This document shows positions 1 through 11,686 of a stretch of DNA of 64,000 nt, piece after piece. Both the position numbers and the translations under genes were made by a program. Within the stretch, counting starts at the first letter, position 1. The number at the start of each line of letters is the position of its first letter. The notes under the pieces are model-generated. The model searched no databases. It worked only from the letters and a program-made list of their open reading frames with translations, and was not told the origin of the DNA. Source of the DNA: CALMBW01 sp963779645 (lineage in GTDB: Bacteria; Actinomycetota; CADDZG01; WHSQ01). The stretch is from NCBI GenBank assembly GCA_963779645.1, contig CAVZYX010000005.1, positions 1-64,000 on the forward strand. Direction: 5' to 3'.

Positions 1-88
1 GAGATTTTCTTAATATTGGCAATAATGTAAATTTAGATTTATTAATTTATCCCTTTCCCGGGTTAGCGAAACGTTTAAAAAAATTCCA

Positions 89-2107
89 ATGACTGATTCA
101 ATTAAAATGCTGTCACAGCAATTGTTACAACTTCTATTTTTATTTCCCTGTTTGTTGTTTGCACAAAAGCCCCCCATAAAATGGCAGCACCTATCAAGCA
201 TTACACATGGGCTGCCGAGGCCATGGAACAGCACAGAACAAACTTCTTCGCAAATAATCGACCTCGATAAAGATGGTATGAATGATTTTGTGGTTGGCTG
301 CCGCAAAGAGCCGCCGGTGCTCGTGTGGTATAAAAGAACAATAAAAGGATGGCGGCGTTTGGTGATCGAAAAGGAATATAAAACAATTGAAGCCGGAGGG
401 ACTTCCCTGGATATTGATAACGATGGCGACGCCGACCTGGTGTACGGGCAGGATTGGCAGGGGCCTGAAGTATGGTGGTGGGAAAACCCATATCCGGTTT
501 ATGATACAGCCGTTCCTTGGAAGCGGCACACCATAAAAATCGCCGGGGCAAAACAACACCATGACCAGGTGTTTGGTGATTTCATGCAAAACGGAAAGCC
601 ACAACTGGCCTTTTGGAACCAGGGCAACAATACCTTGAATCTTGCATTTATCCCGGATGATCCACACAATGCAACAGAGTGGAAAATGCAAACAGTTTTT
701 ACAGGCGAAGCGGGCAGCAAACAATCATGGTACCCCGAAGGTATTGCTGCTGCGGATGTGGATGGTGATGGGTACCCCGATCTTCTTGCAGGAAATTTAT
801 GGTTCAAATATAAAGGCAACGGAGTGTTTAAGCCAATACATATTGCCCGGATCGGCGGAAGAATTGCTGCAGGAAAATTAAAGCCTGGTAAGGTATTACA
901 GGTGGTAACAGCCCCGGGTGATGGGATCGGACCTCTTTGCTGGTACGAATGTAAAGGCGATCCTGAAGATTCTTCCGCATGGATTGAACACCAATTATTG
1001 GATAAAGATTTGATTCATGGACATTCACTCGTGGTTGCCGACATCAATGGGGATGGCAACCTTGATATCCATGCGGCAGAAATGACAAAATGGTCGGAGA
1101 AAAAAACAACCCCTGATAACCCGGATGGTACAGCCTATATTTTTTATGGCGATGGCAAAGGGAATTTTACAACTACTATTTTTAAAAAAGATATGGATTT
1201 TCATGAATCAAAGGTAGGAGACCTTGATGGCGATGGAGATATGGATATTTTAAATAAACCCTACACCTGGGAGGCACCGAGACTGGACGTGTTCTTACAA
1301 AACGGCACAAACAGTTTATTACCCTCGCTTCAGGCATTGAACAGGAAATATGGCCTGGGAATTCATAGCTTCCGCAAAACGTTAAAAAATGATGTTCTTT
1401 CAACTTTGAAAAAAATGAGGCAAATGGGTTTTAAAGAGGTGGAAGTTTCGGGTTATTATGGATTAAGCGCAGAACAATTTAATGCTGCACTGAAGAAAGC
1501 TGGTCTAAAATGCACCAGTTTGTTGTTTGATTATGGGCGTTATGAAAATGATCTGGAGGGTATTATTAAAGAAGCAAAAAGCTTTGGTGTGCAGGATGTG
1601 GGCTTTGGATGGATACCACACAAGGATGTGTTTTCAAAAAACGACGCAATGAATGCCGTTGTATTTATGAATATTGCTGCAAAAAAATTAAAAGCCGCCG
1701 GCATACGATTCTTTTATCATCCGCACGGGTATGAGTTTGCACCTGCTGAGGAAGGAACCCTCTTCGATTACATCGCACAGCATACTAATAAAGATGTGGC
1801 TTTTCAGCTGGATGTTTCCCAGGCTATGCGAGGTGGTGCTGATCCGGTTTTGCTCCTGCATAAATATCGCGGACGGTTTTCGTCCTTGCACATAAAAGAT
1901 TTGCGATGGGGAACAGCAACTTCAGATTATACCGGCAGCGCCCCTGGCAATACCAGCGTTGTTGCAGGGAAGGGGCAGGTGAACTGGGTTGAAGTACTGA
2001 AAGCCGCTGTAAAGGAGAACATTCAACATTACTATATAGAGGATGAGTCTGAGAATCCACTGCAACAGGTGCCTCAATCCCTTATTTATCTTAAGGCTTT
2101 ACGCTAA
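89..2107 (+). CDS. FG-GAP/VCBS propeller fused to a sugar phosphate isomerase-like TIM barrel
   Basis: 672 residues, one of the few intact genes in the AT-rich part. A hydrophobic N-terminus ending near LLFAQ looks like a signal peptide; the true start may be the inner Met at codon 7. Residues about 55-400 carry five FG-GAP/VCBS-type calcium loops of the DxDxDGxxD kind (LDKDGMNDFVVG, DIDNDGDADLVYG, DVDGDGYPDLLAG, DINGDGNLDI, DLDGDGDMDIL). Residues about 415-672 look like an AP-endonuclease-2-family xylose-isomerase-like barrel, with candidate metal ligands in EVEVSG, FQLDVS, SLHIKD and YIEDES. Inference: an exported protein acting on sugars. The substrate cannot be told from sequence. Kinase and transporter genes next door fit carbohydrate use. 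Confidence 0.75.
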   Translation: MTDSIKMLSQQLLQLLFLFPCLLFAQKPPIKWQHLSSITHGLPRPWNSTEQTSSQIIDLDKDGMNDFVVGCRKEPPVLVWYKRTIKGWRRLVIEKEYKTIEAGGTSLDIDNDGDADLVYGQDWQGPEVWWWENPYPVYDTAVPWKRHTIKIAGAKQHHDQVFGDFMQNGKPQLAFWNQGNNTLNLAFIPDDPHNATEWKMQTVFTGEAGSKQSWYPEGIAAADVDGDGYPDLLAGNLWFKYKGNGVFKPIHIARIGGRIAAGKLKPGKVLQVVTAPGDGIGPLCWYECKGDPEDSSAWIEHQLLDKDLIHGHSLVVADINGDGNLDIHAAEMTKWSEKKTTPDNPDGTAYIFYGDGKGNFTTTIFKKDMDFHESKVGDLDGDGDMDILNKPYTWEAPRLDVFLQNGTNSLLPSLQALNRKYGLGIHSFRKTLKNDVLSTLKKMRQMGFKEVEVSGYYGLSAEQFNAALKKAGLKCTSLLFDYGRYENDLEGIIKEAKSFGVQDVGFGWIPHKDVFSKNDAMNAVVFMNIAAKKLKAAGIRFFYHPHGYEFAPAEEGTLFDYIAQHTNKDVAFQLDVSQAMRGGADPVLLLHKYRGRFSSLHIKDLRWGTATSDYTGSAPGNTSVVAGKGQVNWVEVLKAAVKENIQHYYIEDESENPLQQVPQSLIYLKALR

Positions 2108-2149
2108 CCTTCCATCTGTTCCGGTCGCATTTTACCGGGGCAGGTTGAT

Positions 2150-3230
2150 TCAATTAAATGCATTTCGATGCTGGAGTGCCGCTGTTTCAGTTACCATTTC
2201 GTTTAGCAGGGTTTCTTTATCCAATAATCTTTTTAAGAGAGCCCTTTGATTTTGTGCCCTCATATAATTTTGACCTTCGAATGCCGCGCCATAATAGATA
2301 TCATCATTCAAATGATCCGTAAGGAAGCGTACAGCCTGCATATAGATCATAAACATACCGCTATATACAAAATAGCTTATTTCCTTGCTGGTTAATTCGT
2401 CCCCCATTTCACGGAGGTATCCTTCCAGTATTGCTTTAAAGTATTCATCCCTGATCCTGATCTTAGTAAAGTCTTTTTCCTCCTCGCTTACCGGCGAAAG
2501 ATAGGTCCTGATCATATCACCTACATCGCTGATAAAATATCCCCGGCATAACGGTATCGAGATCAATCACACAAATTCCCTTATCTTCTTCATCAAATAA
2601 AACATTGCTGATCTTGGTATCGTGATGGGTCACGCGCAATTTAAAATCCGGGGATTGGGTTATTTCTTTAAATGTTGATACAATATGATCATGCAGCCGT
2701 AAAAATTCAATTTCCTCTTTAGCTTCCTCTATTCTTGAAGGATTGCCTTCCGCGCAGGCTTTAATAAACTGGTTGTACCGCATGGTCAAATTATGGAAAT
2801 CAGGAAGAGTGGTTTTTAATGTATTAGCAGGCAGGGACTTAAGCACTTTCGTAAATAAGCCAAATTGCCGGGCAGCCTGGAAAGCCTGTTGAGGTGATTC
2901 GGCTACATTATTTGTGTGCGAATTTTTTACAAAAGGGAACAGCCTGAAATACCCTTCATTTTCAAGGTGGAGCATATTTTGGCCATTGGTAGTTTTAACG
3001 GGGCTTACAAAAAAATAGCCGGAGTTTATTTTTTCAAGATAACGGGCGATTGTATCAATGTTGTCTGCTATATGCCAGGGCTCTTTAAATATATCATGAT
3101 TGATCTTCTGAAGTATATAATTATCTGAAAGATGCCTGATCTTCCAGGTGTAATTAATTAAACCGCTTCCAAATGGTTGAATAATGGCAGAAGCAGGTAT
3201 GCCATACGCGGATAGTATTTTCTCTAACAT
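2150..3230 (-). CDS. Phosphotransferase (N-acetylhexosamine 1-kinase-like), frameshifted
   Basis: Two overlapping reading frames together make one aminoglycoside-phosphotransferase-fold kinase. The N-terminal part starts at Met 3230 (MLEKILSAYG). It carries the catalytic loop HHDTKISNVLF and the metal-binding stretch CVIDLDTVMPG, which match the NahK type (HNDTKxxNVLFD, VIDLDTVMPG). The frame breaks near 2,540. The next frame continues with YFISDVGDMIRTYLSP and an all-helical C-terminal lobe to the stop at 2,150. Family knowledge: such kinases phosphorylate GlcNAc/GalNAc or related sugars at C1. The break falls directly after the conserved DLDTVMPG, so a base-calling indel is more likely than real decay. 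Substrate is inferred only. Confidence 0.7.
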
Positions 3231-3585
3231 GGACTCGCCTTTGAAATTGAATGTCTGATGGTTCGCAAAATAAATCAAATATCGATACCAACGCTCACCT
3301 GCTGGATAAATGATACTGGCTTTTAATTTTGTTCGCATATCGCGGATTTTTTAGTAATATGCATTTTATATGGCGAAAGTGTAAACCGTTCGAGAAGTCT
3401 GAAAATGAAATTCGCATTTATTACATTGCGACCGGCAATGCGCGACCACTGCTGGGTATCGTGGCCGCGCCCCACCGACAACTTTTTATTACAATACTGA
3501 ATTCTATAAACTAAATCCAGACAGTTTCTAAAAGAAATTTCCAGTTCAAAATCATTTCATAATTCTTAAAAACCATTGATCGTAT

Positions 3586-4874
3586 ATGAATAACCTTAGG
3601 TCTGCAATAGCTGAACCCGTAAGCCTTATCCAAAAAGGAAAGGATTAAATCCAATTGTAATCATCGGTTCATTGTTTTTCATTTTTGGTTTTATTACCTG
3701 GTTAAATTCTGTTTTGATTCCATACCTGAAGCTTGCATGCGAGTTAAATAATTTTCAATCATATTTAGTAGCGTTCGCTTTTTATATTGCCTACCTGGTG
3801 ATGGCTATTCCTTCCGCGTGGGTATTAAAGATCAGCGGTTTTAAAATGGGCATGTCGATAGGTTTATTCTTAATGGCGATAGGAGCACTGATTTTTATTC
3901 CTGCGGCGCTTACACGCACCTACGCGTTATTCCTGATCGGGCTTGTTTGTTCAGGGCACAGGGCTTACAATACTTCAAACTGCTTCCAATCCATACATTA
4001 CTATAATCGGCCCCAGGGAAAGCGCTGCCAGCCGAATTAGCATTATGGGAGTCTGTAATAAAGTGGCTGGTGCCATCGCCCCGCTTGTTTTGGGTGCGAT
4101 TACCCTGAAAAATGCGGATGCCCTAAGTTTAAAACTCGTAACGATGGATGCAGCTCAAAAAGCGATTGAGCTGGATGCTTTGGCCGAACGGGTGATCCTC
4201 CCCTATATTTTTATTATTGCTGTGCTGGTTATACTTTCGGTATTAATTTATTTTTCGGGTTTGCCTGAAATAGATACGGAGCATGAAGATGAGGCTACGG
4301 CTATTGCCAATACAAACAAGACCAGCATTTTCCAGTTTCCGCATTTATTGCTGGGAGTATTGACTTTGTTCCTTTATGTAGGCGTCGAAGTGTTGGCCGG
4401 CGATACAATTATCAGTTATGGAGCATCGCAGGGCATTGCATTATCAACAGCCAAATATTTTACCACAGGTACCCTCTTTGCCATGCTCGTAGGTTATATC
4501 ATGGGATTATTTGCATTCCGAAATATTTTTCGCAAGAGAAAGCCCTGCGCTATTGCGCTATTTTAGGGTTTATTTTTACGATTGCAGCCCTCTTCACCCA
4601 GGGCTGGGTCTCCGTAACATTTATTGCTTTATTGGGACTTGCTAATTCATTGATGTGGCCGGCTATGTGGCCAATGGCGATCGCGGAGCTTGGACGGTTC
4701 ACTAAGATCGGCTCGTCTTTTTTGATTATGGCCGTAGCAGGAGGAGCCCTAATCCCCCTTTTATATGGCCGCCTTGCGGATGTATATAATCCACAGGACG
4801 CATATTGGATATTGGTTCCCTGCTATCTCTTTATTTATTTTTATGCTGTAAAAGGATATAAGATCAGGAGATAA
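3586..4874 (+). CDS. FHS-family sugar:H+ symporter (FucP-like MFS), frameshifted
   Basis: A 12-helix major facilitator transporter can be pieced together from at least four frame segments. The first ATG is at 3586. FFIFGFITWLNSVLIPYLK is the typical first helix of the fucose/glucose-galactose permease group. GTGLTILQTASNPYIT, GPRESAASRISIMGVCNK, and LLGLANSLMWPAMWPMAI are conserved blocks of the same family. Breaks lie near 3,645, 3,945 and 4,530. It sits beside a sugar kinase and sugar-processing genes, which fits import of a monosaccharide at the inner membrane. The substrate is unknown. The frameshifts are best explained by sequencing error because conserved segments resume exactly in another frame. 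Confidence 0.7.
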
Positions 4875-5116
4875 ACGGCTGGTCTTTAAATCTACCCCAA
4901 ATCAGCTGGGCCTGTAGGCTATTCTGATTTGTAATGACCTGCTTTTGATAATGGTTAGTATCAAATTTTGAAAAATCATCATTTGGTTATTATTTTCCCC
5001 GATTTCGAATAACACCCTCACTTCATATTTTTGCAATCTTCAGGGATATGCAATAAATAAAATCCTTGCGGATTCACCGTCAGTTGAATAATTCATAGAT
5101 TTCTCCCAGGCATAAA
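4875..5116. other. AT-rich intergenic stretch
   Basis: About 240 bases between the transporter stop and the SusD remnant. No reading frame with family character is visible, and no convincing hairpin. It may contain an unreadable N-terminal part of the SusD-like gene, but I cannot support that. Confidence 0.4.
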
Positions 5117-5862
5117 TTGGAATGGAAGGTCCGGACCTCAATAGTTCATGCCCTGCCGGTATTCCAGGGAAACAATACGCTTACAAGCGAATTTCAAAAC
5201 CGGGATCCGCGCATGAGCATGACTTTTATTTTGCCGGGCAGCTCTATATTTTTTGAAGGAGGGATATGGCAGCCAACATTTCCCGGGTTTAGCGGAACCA
5301 ATGCTAAACGAACCGGCTATATGATCCGCAAATTTTTAGACCAAACCCTGGATGCTGCACAATTCCGGGGTGAGTATGATTTTAAAGAATTCAGGTATGG
5401 CGAAGTGTTGTTAATACTGGCTGAGGCTCTTTACGAAAGAACGGGTCGATCTCCGATTCCGACCTTAACCGTACCATTAATCTGTTGCGGACCCGGGTAA
5501 ATATGCCTGCGCTAACCAATGTTTTTGTTACGGCAAATGATTTAAACATGCTGGGCGAAATAAGAAGGGAACGTAGTGTGGAACTAGCTTTTGAAGGATT
5601 TAGAAGAGATGATTTGCGCAGGTGGAAAATAGCTGAAACCATATTGCCCCAGGCTATAAGAGGTGTTAAATTCGTGGGCACTGAATACAAGGAAGGTATC
5701 CGGATCTAAAACCTGGTATCGATATCCAGGTGGATGCCAACGGGTTTATTTAGCAGAAGCAGCTGCCGCCAGGCAGTTCCAGCCCAAGAATTATCTTGAT
5801 CCGCTTCCGTTGCAGCAAATACAATATCAAACGGAATGCTAACACAAAATGCAGGTTGGTAA
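5117..5862 (+). pseudogene. SusD/RagB-like outer-membrane lipoprotein, C-terminal fragment
   Basis: Only the C-terminal third to half of a SusD-like glycan-binding protein is present, in at least three frames. Recognisable blocks are FRYGEVLLILAEALYERTG, IRRERSVELAFEGFRRDDLR followed by RW, and the terminal FQPKNYLDPLPLQQIQ and LTQNAGW leading to TAA at 5,860-5,862. There is no start codon, no lipoprotein signal, no N-terminal TPR-like region, and no SusC/TonB-dependent receptor upstream, which normally accompanies it. Either the 5' part was lost in assembly or this is a true remnant. Function if complete: binds oligosaccharide at the cell surface for SusC import. Confidence 0.7.
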
Positions 5863-6197
5863 AATTGAACTGGTGCATCGTATGAGATTATAGGATTTTA
5901 GATACGAACACGGTCAAACGGTGCAGATAAAGATTGCGCAGGCTGGCAAGGTGCAGGGTAATCAGCGATGAATGTTGCCCACACAGGTAGTTAAGAATGA
6001 CTGCTGCTATTTGAAATGCCCCTGAACTTTTATATAACTTTAAAACATAAAACTTCTCTTTAACTTTGCAAAAATCAGGAGCAAAGGTGAAACAACATTG
6101 TTTCCAATTCGACAAGAATTAAAAATGATCATCTAAACGAAAAACTCCACGAAGACAGATTTAAAAAATACCTGTCCTTTTTTCACAAAAAAATATT
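5863..6197. other. Intergenic region upstream of the DUF4091 gene
   Basis: About 335 bases with no supportable gene. The stretch is AT-rich and probably holds the promoter for the gene starting at 6198. I see no clear terminator or repeat. Confidence 0.4.
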
Positions 6198-8029
6198 ATG
6201 AAACATATTGTATTGATTTCCTGCAGCTGCTTTTTATTTTCAGCGTTTGTCTTCCGGCCAGGCTTTTAAAGGACAGGTTAAATTTCAAAAGTATCCTTTC
6301 CTGCCGCACATTACCAGGATGAATATACATTTGATACTACTTTAAATGCCGAAGCCTGGAAAAAGCAAGCAGCGGGCATGCATGTTTCATTTGCTTCCAC
6401 AGATGAATTGTATTTCAGAAGCGAAGTGCCTGAATTGCCAAATGAAACAGTATCATCTGTATGGTAACCGGCTGGAAAGGTGAAAGGCTAAATGCGCAGG
6501 TACTGGTATGGTCACCTGATACATTGCGGCAGGTGCGTTTTATAACGGGTGATTTAAAAATGAAAAAGGCAAGGTCTTAAGCAAAACAATATACAGGTTA
6601 ACATGGTTCGCTATGTAATAAGCAACTATCCATATGGTGCCAAAGATGTAACCTGTGGTGCAAGCCCCTATAAAAATTTATATTTGATGCCTGACAGGTT
6701 TGAAGCATTTGACAGTTTTGATGTGCCGGGAAAAACAGTCAGGCCGGTATGGTTTTCTGTTAATATACCTTCGCGAACTGATGCCGGAATTTACAATGGA
6801 ACATTGAAGTAAAAGCTGAAAACCATTCCACAACACTTAATTTAAAAGTGAATGTTCAAAATCAGTTATTGCCCAAGCCGCATGACTGGAAACACCGGCT
6901 CGATCTGTGGCAGAATCCCTGGGTAGTTGCGTGGGAAAATAATTTAAAGCCATGGTCTGAAGAACACAGGATTTATTAAAGAAACACCTGCAATTATATG
7001 CAGATGCGGGTGGAAAATATATTACCACATATGCGGTGCATTCGCCCTGGGCGGACAATTCCTATATGATCGAAGGTGGAATGATCGATTGGCTGAAACG
7101 GGTAGATGGAACATGGAAATTCGATTACAATATTTTTGATCAATATGTACAGCTCGCCATGAGCGTGGGTATTGATAAGGCAATAACCATTTATACACCA
7201 GTTCCCTGGGGACTCAGGTTTCGTTATATGGATGAAACAACAGGAAACAATGTATATGTTAAATGGCCCCCGACTCAAAAGAGTTCAAAGCATTCTGGAA
7301 CGTTTTTCTCACCGATCTGAAAAAGCACCTCGAGCAAAAAGGATGGTTTGATAAAACCTATATAGGCATAAATGAAAATCCCCTGAAGGAAACACTGGCA
7401 GCCATAAAAGTGGTAAAGGAGCATTCAACAAAATGGAAGATCACCTATGCGGGCGACTGGCATAAGGAACTTGAAAACTTATTGGATGATTATTGTTTTT
7501 TATATGGCAAGGAATCGGATGTTGATGTGGTAAAACGGAGGACAGCCAAAGGATTTACCACCACCTATTATAATTGTTGTAATCCACCCGTACCTAACAA
7601 TTTTGTTTTCTCTCCACCTATTGAAGGCAGGTGGCTAGGCTGGTATACTGCTGCCCATGGGTATGATGGGTTTTTGCGCTGGGCGTATGATGCATGGCCC
7701 GCAGACCCAATAAGAGATGCACGCCATCAACTGTGGCCTGCCGGGGATTGTTTCCTTGTATATCCGGTGCAAATAGTTGCATTCGTTTTGAAAAACTAAG
7801 AGAAGGAATTGTTGATTATGAAAAGATCAGGATATTGAGAGAAAAAGCAGCCAAATCAGGAGATAAGAACGTAATACTTTTGATGCAGCAACTGGAAGAC
7901 CATTTAAAAGTATTTCTTACAGAAAAGGATTTTATAAGCGACAAGATAAAAGCAGATGTTGATAAAGGCAGGGCCCTGGTTGAAGAAATAAGTAATAAAT
8001 TGCCAGCCGGGGTTCCAACGGCTCAATAA
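6198..8029 (+). CDS. DUF4091-type glycoside-hydrolase-like exported protein, frameshifted
   Basis: Starts at ATG 6198 with a hydrophobic leader (KHIVLISCSCFLFSAFVF). The body is spread over five or more frame segments. The middle part includes PGKTVRPVWFSVNIPSRTDA and YNGTLK, typical of the beta-sandwich that precedes DUF4091. The C-terminal DUF4091 block has WAYDAWPADPIRDARH, LWPAGDCFLVYP and then SIRFEKLREGIVDYEKIRIL in other frames. Family knowledge: DUF4091 proteins are TIM-barrel proteins resembling glycoside hydrolases and are common near SusD genes in Bacteroidota. The catalytic specificity is unknown. The frameshift density makes the exact protein sequence unreliable. Confidence 0.65.
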
Positions 8030-8171
8030 CCGAATATATATTTACCGATTTGTGGAAGAATGATTTTTTAGCTAGCTTACCAGCGTGAAAATCTTCCTTG
8101 CCTGAAAATATGGTTGATGTATTAAAAGCATTAAGTGACCGGCAGGCCCATAAAAATAATGAATTTATAGA

Positions 8172-9973
8172 ATGAGACATAAAGTTCTAATTTTCTTAAT
8201 AGTAAGTGGAATTGCTGTGAATGCTGTTGCCCAAAAAGCTGTTTCAAGGGTAGTTTGTACGCAATTCCAGGACTATGTACTGACAAATAACCTGACACCT
8301 TTCGGACCTGTTCCAACTGCCTATGATCCTAACGGGGTTTATCCTTATATGAGTTATTGCGAAACTTCCGATCGGCCTGTTCTGAAGAAATATAATTTTA
8401 TTGTGCTCGAAAACGACCAGGTAAAAGTAACCATTGCCCCGACCTGGGGGGAAAGTAACTTCCATGGTGAATAAGAAGTCAGGGAAGGAAGTATTATATG
8501 TACCGGATGTTATCAGGCCTACACGAATTTTACCCAGGTTTTATTTTGTGGCTGGTGGTATGGAGGTAAGTTTCCCCATATCTCACTCGCCGAGCCAAAA
8601 TGAGGAATTGAGCTATAAAATCGACAAAACCAGCGACCGGGCATATGTTACCTGCGGGGAACGGGAGCTACGGTTTGGAATGAAATGGTCTGTGGAATAC
8701 TCTTTGGGACCTGGAGACTGGTTTTTGACAGAACGGGTGGTCTTTCATAATCCGGGCGCGGAAGCTTATCCATGGATGTCATGGTCAAACGCAGCGTTGC
8801 CTTCGGCCCCGGATACAAAATTCTGATTTTCCCAAAGGAATGGTTCTGTCGCATTCCTCAAAAATCGACACTATAAATTGGGAGAAAGACGGCCCCCGGG
8901 AGCAATCGGACATAAGGGAAATGACCGGGTACTTTTGGCAAAGCAGGGATGCAAATGCCTTTGGCGCATATACGCCTTCGTTAGGAACGGGTTGTATCAT
9001 ATATCGGATGAAGCTATTGCACCCGGAATGAAATTGTGGAGTTATGGTGTGGGGGTCGACAGTGTATGGTCGCTGCTAAGCACCGCGAAGCGCCAGTCTT
9101 ATATTGAGCTGCAGGGTGGCCCGATAGGTGACCAGTCAATCAAGCTTGAATTGCAACCCAAAGAGACCAGGTCACATACAGAATACTGGATCCCGACCGA
9201 CAAGGCTTTGGATATTTATGAATTAAAAGTTCCGGTCGTGGCCTTAAGACCCGTCAAAAATATTCCGCTTTTTGAATGGGCGCGCGCAGGTGGAAGTAGC
9301 CATTTGGAAAAATCTCCTTAGGGCCCATCAACAAAAATCTTCCCTGCCACTTCCCCCTGAGGCCGATCAAAACCTTTGGCCTCCTTCCGGGATGGAAAAC
9401 CTGGAAGCTCCTTTCAAATGGATTATTGGCAGGACTAAAGGCGTAACATCAGACAGTTGGAAATTTTATTACGGAACATGGTTGGCAGGCAGGGGAAAAG
9501 AGGATGCAGCCATTAAGTTACTCTCGGCCACAAAAAAAGGGCTGGCAAAAGTGCTTTTGGCCAGGCTGCTAAAACAAAAAGGAGATACTGCAGGCGCCAG
9601 GATGGCTTTTGATTCAATAGCAGAACCCTGGTTGCAGATACATCCGCAAGTGATCATTGAGCGGGATAAAGTGCTGAGGAATATCGGGCCCCAAACCATT
9701 CCCGAACGTGAAAAATGGCTATCGAGGGTAGATGCGCTGAAAGATGAATGGATCATTGAAAGGAGGGTTCAGCTATTAATTGATAAGGACAACCCGCTGG
9801 CTGCGAGAGCGCTGCTTTTATCAGTTCCGTTTCAAATGGTGCACCAGACATACACACGTACAGGCCTATGGATACAAATATGTAACAAGCTTAATATTGC
9901 AGCGTACCCGATCCCAAGACAGTTGGGGGAAGATCGTCTTGCAAGATTCGGGGCCTACCGCGAATATGAATAA
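8172..9973 (+). CDS. DUF5107-type exported protein, frameshifted
   Basis: The gene begins at ATG 8172 with a signal peptide (LIFLIVSGIAVNAVAQ). Four or more frame segments follow. They contain YNFIVLENDQVKVTIAPTWG, GGKVTSMVNKKSGKEVLYV, WSVEYSLGPGDWFLTERVVF and a C-terminal helical part rich in Lys/Ala that resembles TPR-like repeats (KEDAAIKLLSATKKGLAKVL). The beta-sandwich with VxIxPxxGGK is the hallmark of DUF5107, a galactose-mutarotase-like fold seen in sugar-processing clusters. It follows the DUF4091 gene by about 140 bases in the same direction, so the two probably form one operon. The enzymatic role is unknown. Confidence 0.6.
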
Positions 9974-10062
9974 AGATGACGGGTTGCTTACCAGATGGAA
10001 TTCGCCCGGGCAGGATAAATGACCAGGCATACCCCTTTATTAATCCAGTATATATCCTGTTC

Positions 10063-11427
10063 TTAATGAACGATTTGCACTTCATCTCTTTCGTTTAAGC
10101 GGCTCATGTCCGGGCTGGCCGGAACATCTTTTCTCATATATGGCCGGATTATAAATCGATTGCCCTTATCATAAGTAAAATAATTCCAGATCCAGCTGGC
10201 AAATACCAGTAGTTTATTGCGGAAGCTGACCAGGTAATTGATATGAACAAAGAGCCATATCCACCAGGCAAGCCTTCCACCAAAATGAATATTGCCCGGA
10301 AGATCTGCAACCGCTTTACCCCGGCCAATGGTAGCCAGGGTCCCTTTATCGAAATACCGGAAAGGCTTAACGGGTCTCCCGGCATGCAGATTGGATAAAT
10401 TATTTCCAACATATTTGCCCATTTGAATGGCTACCTGGGCCACACCCGGATGGCCATGTGGGATACTTGGTCGGTTTTCATAAGCGCAATATCCCCAATG
10501 GCAAAGATATTTTTAGCTGCCGGTAATCCGGCAATACTCATCTGTAAGAATACGCCCTTTCTCCAGCCATTCGGGTTTCAGGCCGGGGAAGGCCACGCTG
10601 GTAACACCCGCAGACCAGACAACGGTGAAGGCATCGATGGTTCATGGTTCTTAAAACCGATCGTTTTGCCATCATATGAATCTACCCTGGTATTCAACAG
10701 TACCAGAACCCCCATTTTTTCCAGGTCACGTTTTGCTATTGCGCCTGCTTTTTCAGACATCTGGGGCAATAACCTGTTCGGCTCCTTCCACCAGGTAGAT
10801 CTTCATTTCATTGAAATCAAGGGCAGGGATAATCTTTAGGCAGTACACATTTTTTTAATTCTGCCAATGCGCCGGCAGTTTCCACTCCTGTAGGGCCGCC
10901 GCCCACAAGAACAATAGTTACAGAGCGCTCTTCTTTCCGTGGCATCAGTGGTCATTTCAGCCTGTTCAAGAACCTGCATAAACTGGCTGCGCATGTTTAA
11001 GGCATCAGGGATGGATTTCAAAGGGAGCGAATATCGCTCGATTTTTTGATTGCCAAAGAAATTAGGACGGGAACCACCCGCGATCACCAGGTAATCATAT
11101 GACAGGTCACCGCCGGCGTTGAAACCATATTCCTGTCCGGGATCTATTGCAGTTATTTTGAATAGCCGGAAATGAAAATCATTATGCCTTTAAAAATATT
11201 ACGCAGGGGTCCGGCAATGGAATCCGGTTGCAACCCGCCCGTTGCCACCTGGTAAAGCAAAGGTTGAAAAGTATGGTAATTGTGTTTATCAAATAATACT
11301 AACCTGGAATCCTTTATTCCGAAGTTTTTTTGGCGGTATTTATCCCACCAAAGCCTCCACCAATAATGACTACCCTGGGCTTGTTGGTTGCGGGAATATT
11401 CAAAGACAAATAAGGATTGGTTTCCAT
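10063..11427 (-). CDS. ndh: Type II NADH:quinone oxidoreductase (NDH-2), frameshifted
   Basis: Translation starts at ATG 11,427 with METNPYLSLNIPATNKPRVV leading into the dinucleotide-binding VIIGGGF. Later segments in other frames show TIVLVGGGPTGVE (the second, NADH-binding GxGxxG), LEKMGVLVLLNTRVDSYDGK, and the C-terminal quinone/membrane region QMGKYVGNN, ATIGRGKAVADLPG and WWIWLFVHINYLVSFRNK. At least four frame breaks occur. Family knowledge: NDH-2 is a single-subunit, non-proton-pumping dehydrogenase that passes electrons from NADH to menaquinone on the cytoplasmic side. Its presence near a complex I cluster gives the organism two NADH entry routes. Confidence 0.75.
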
Positions 11428-11686
11428 ATGTTTATTTTTTATTTAATTCTTCAAAAAAAATGCCATTTCTGTACTTTGATTTAAAGGCGACGATATGGCG
11501 CCGCATCCGCAATGTCTTGCTTTGAAAGAGATTTACCCCGTTTCGAACCGGATCAATAAAATGGGCTTTTACCGGAATCTTCGACGTCGTGGTAGAACCT
11601 GGCAATCTTGCTGGGACGTAGCAGAGTTTACCGATGGTACTGGTTTAGAAGGCTGAACGAACCGGGGCCATTGATGTTGCCGAAGC

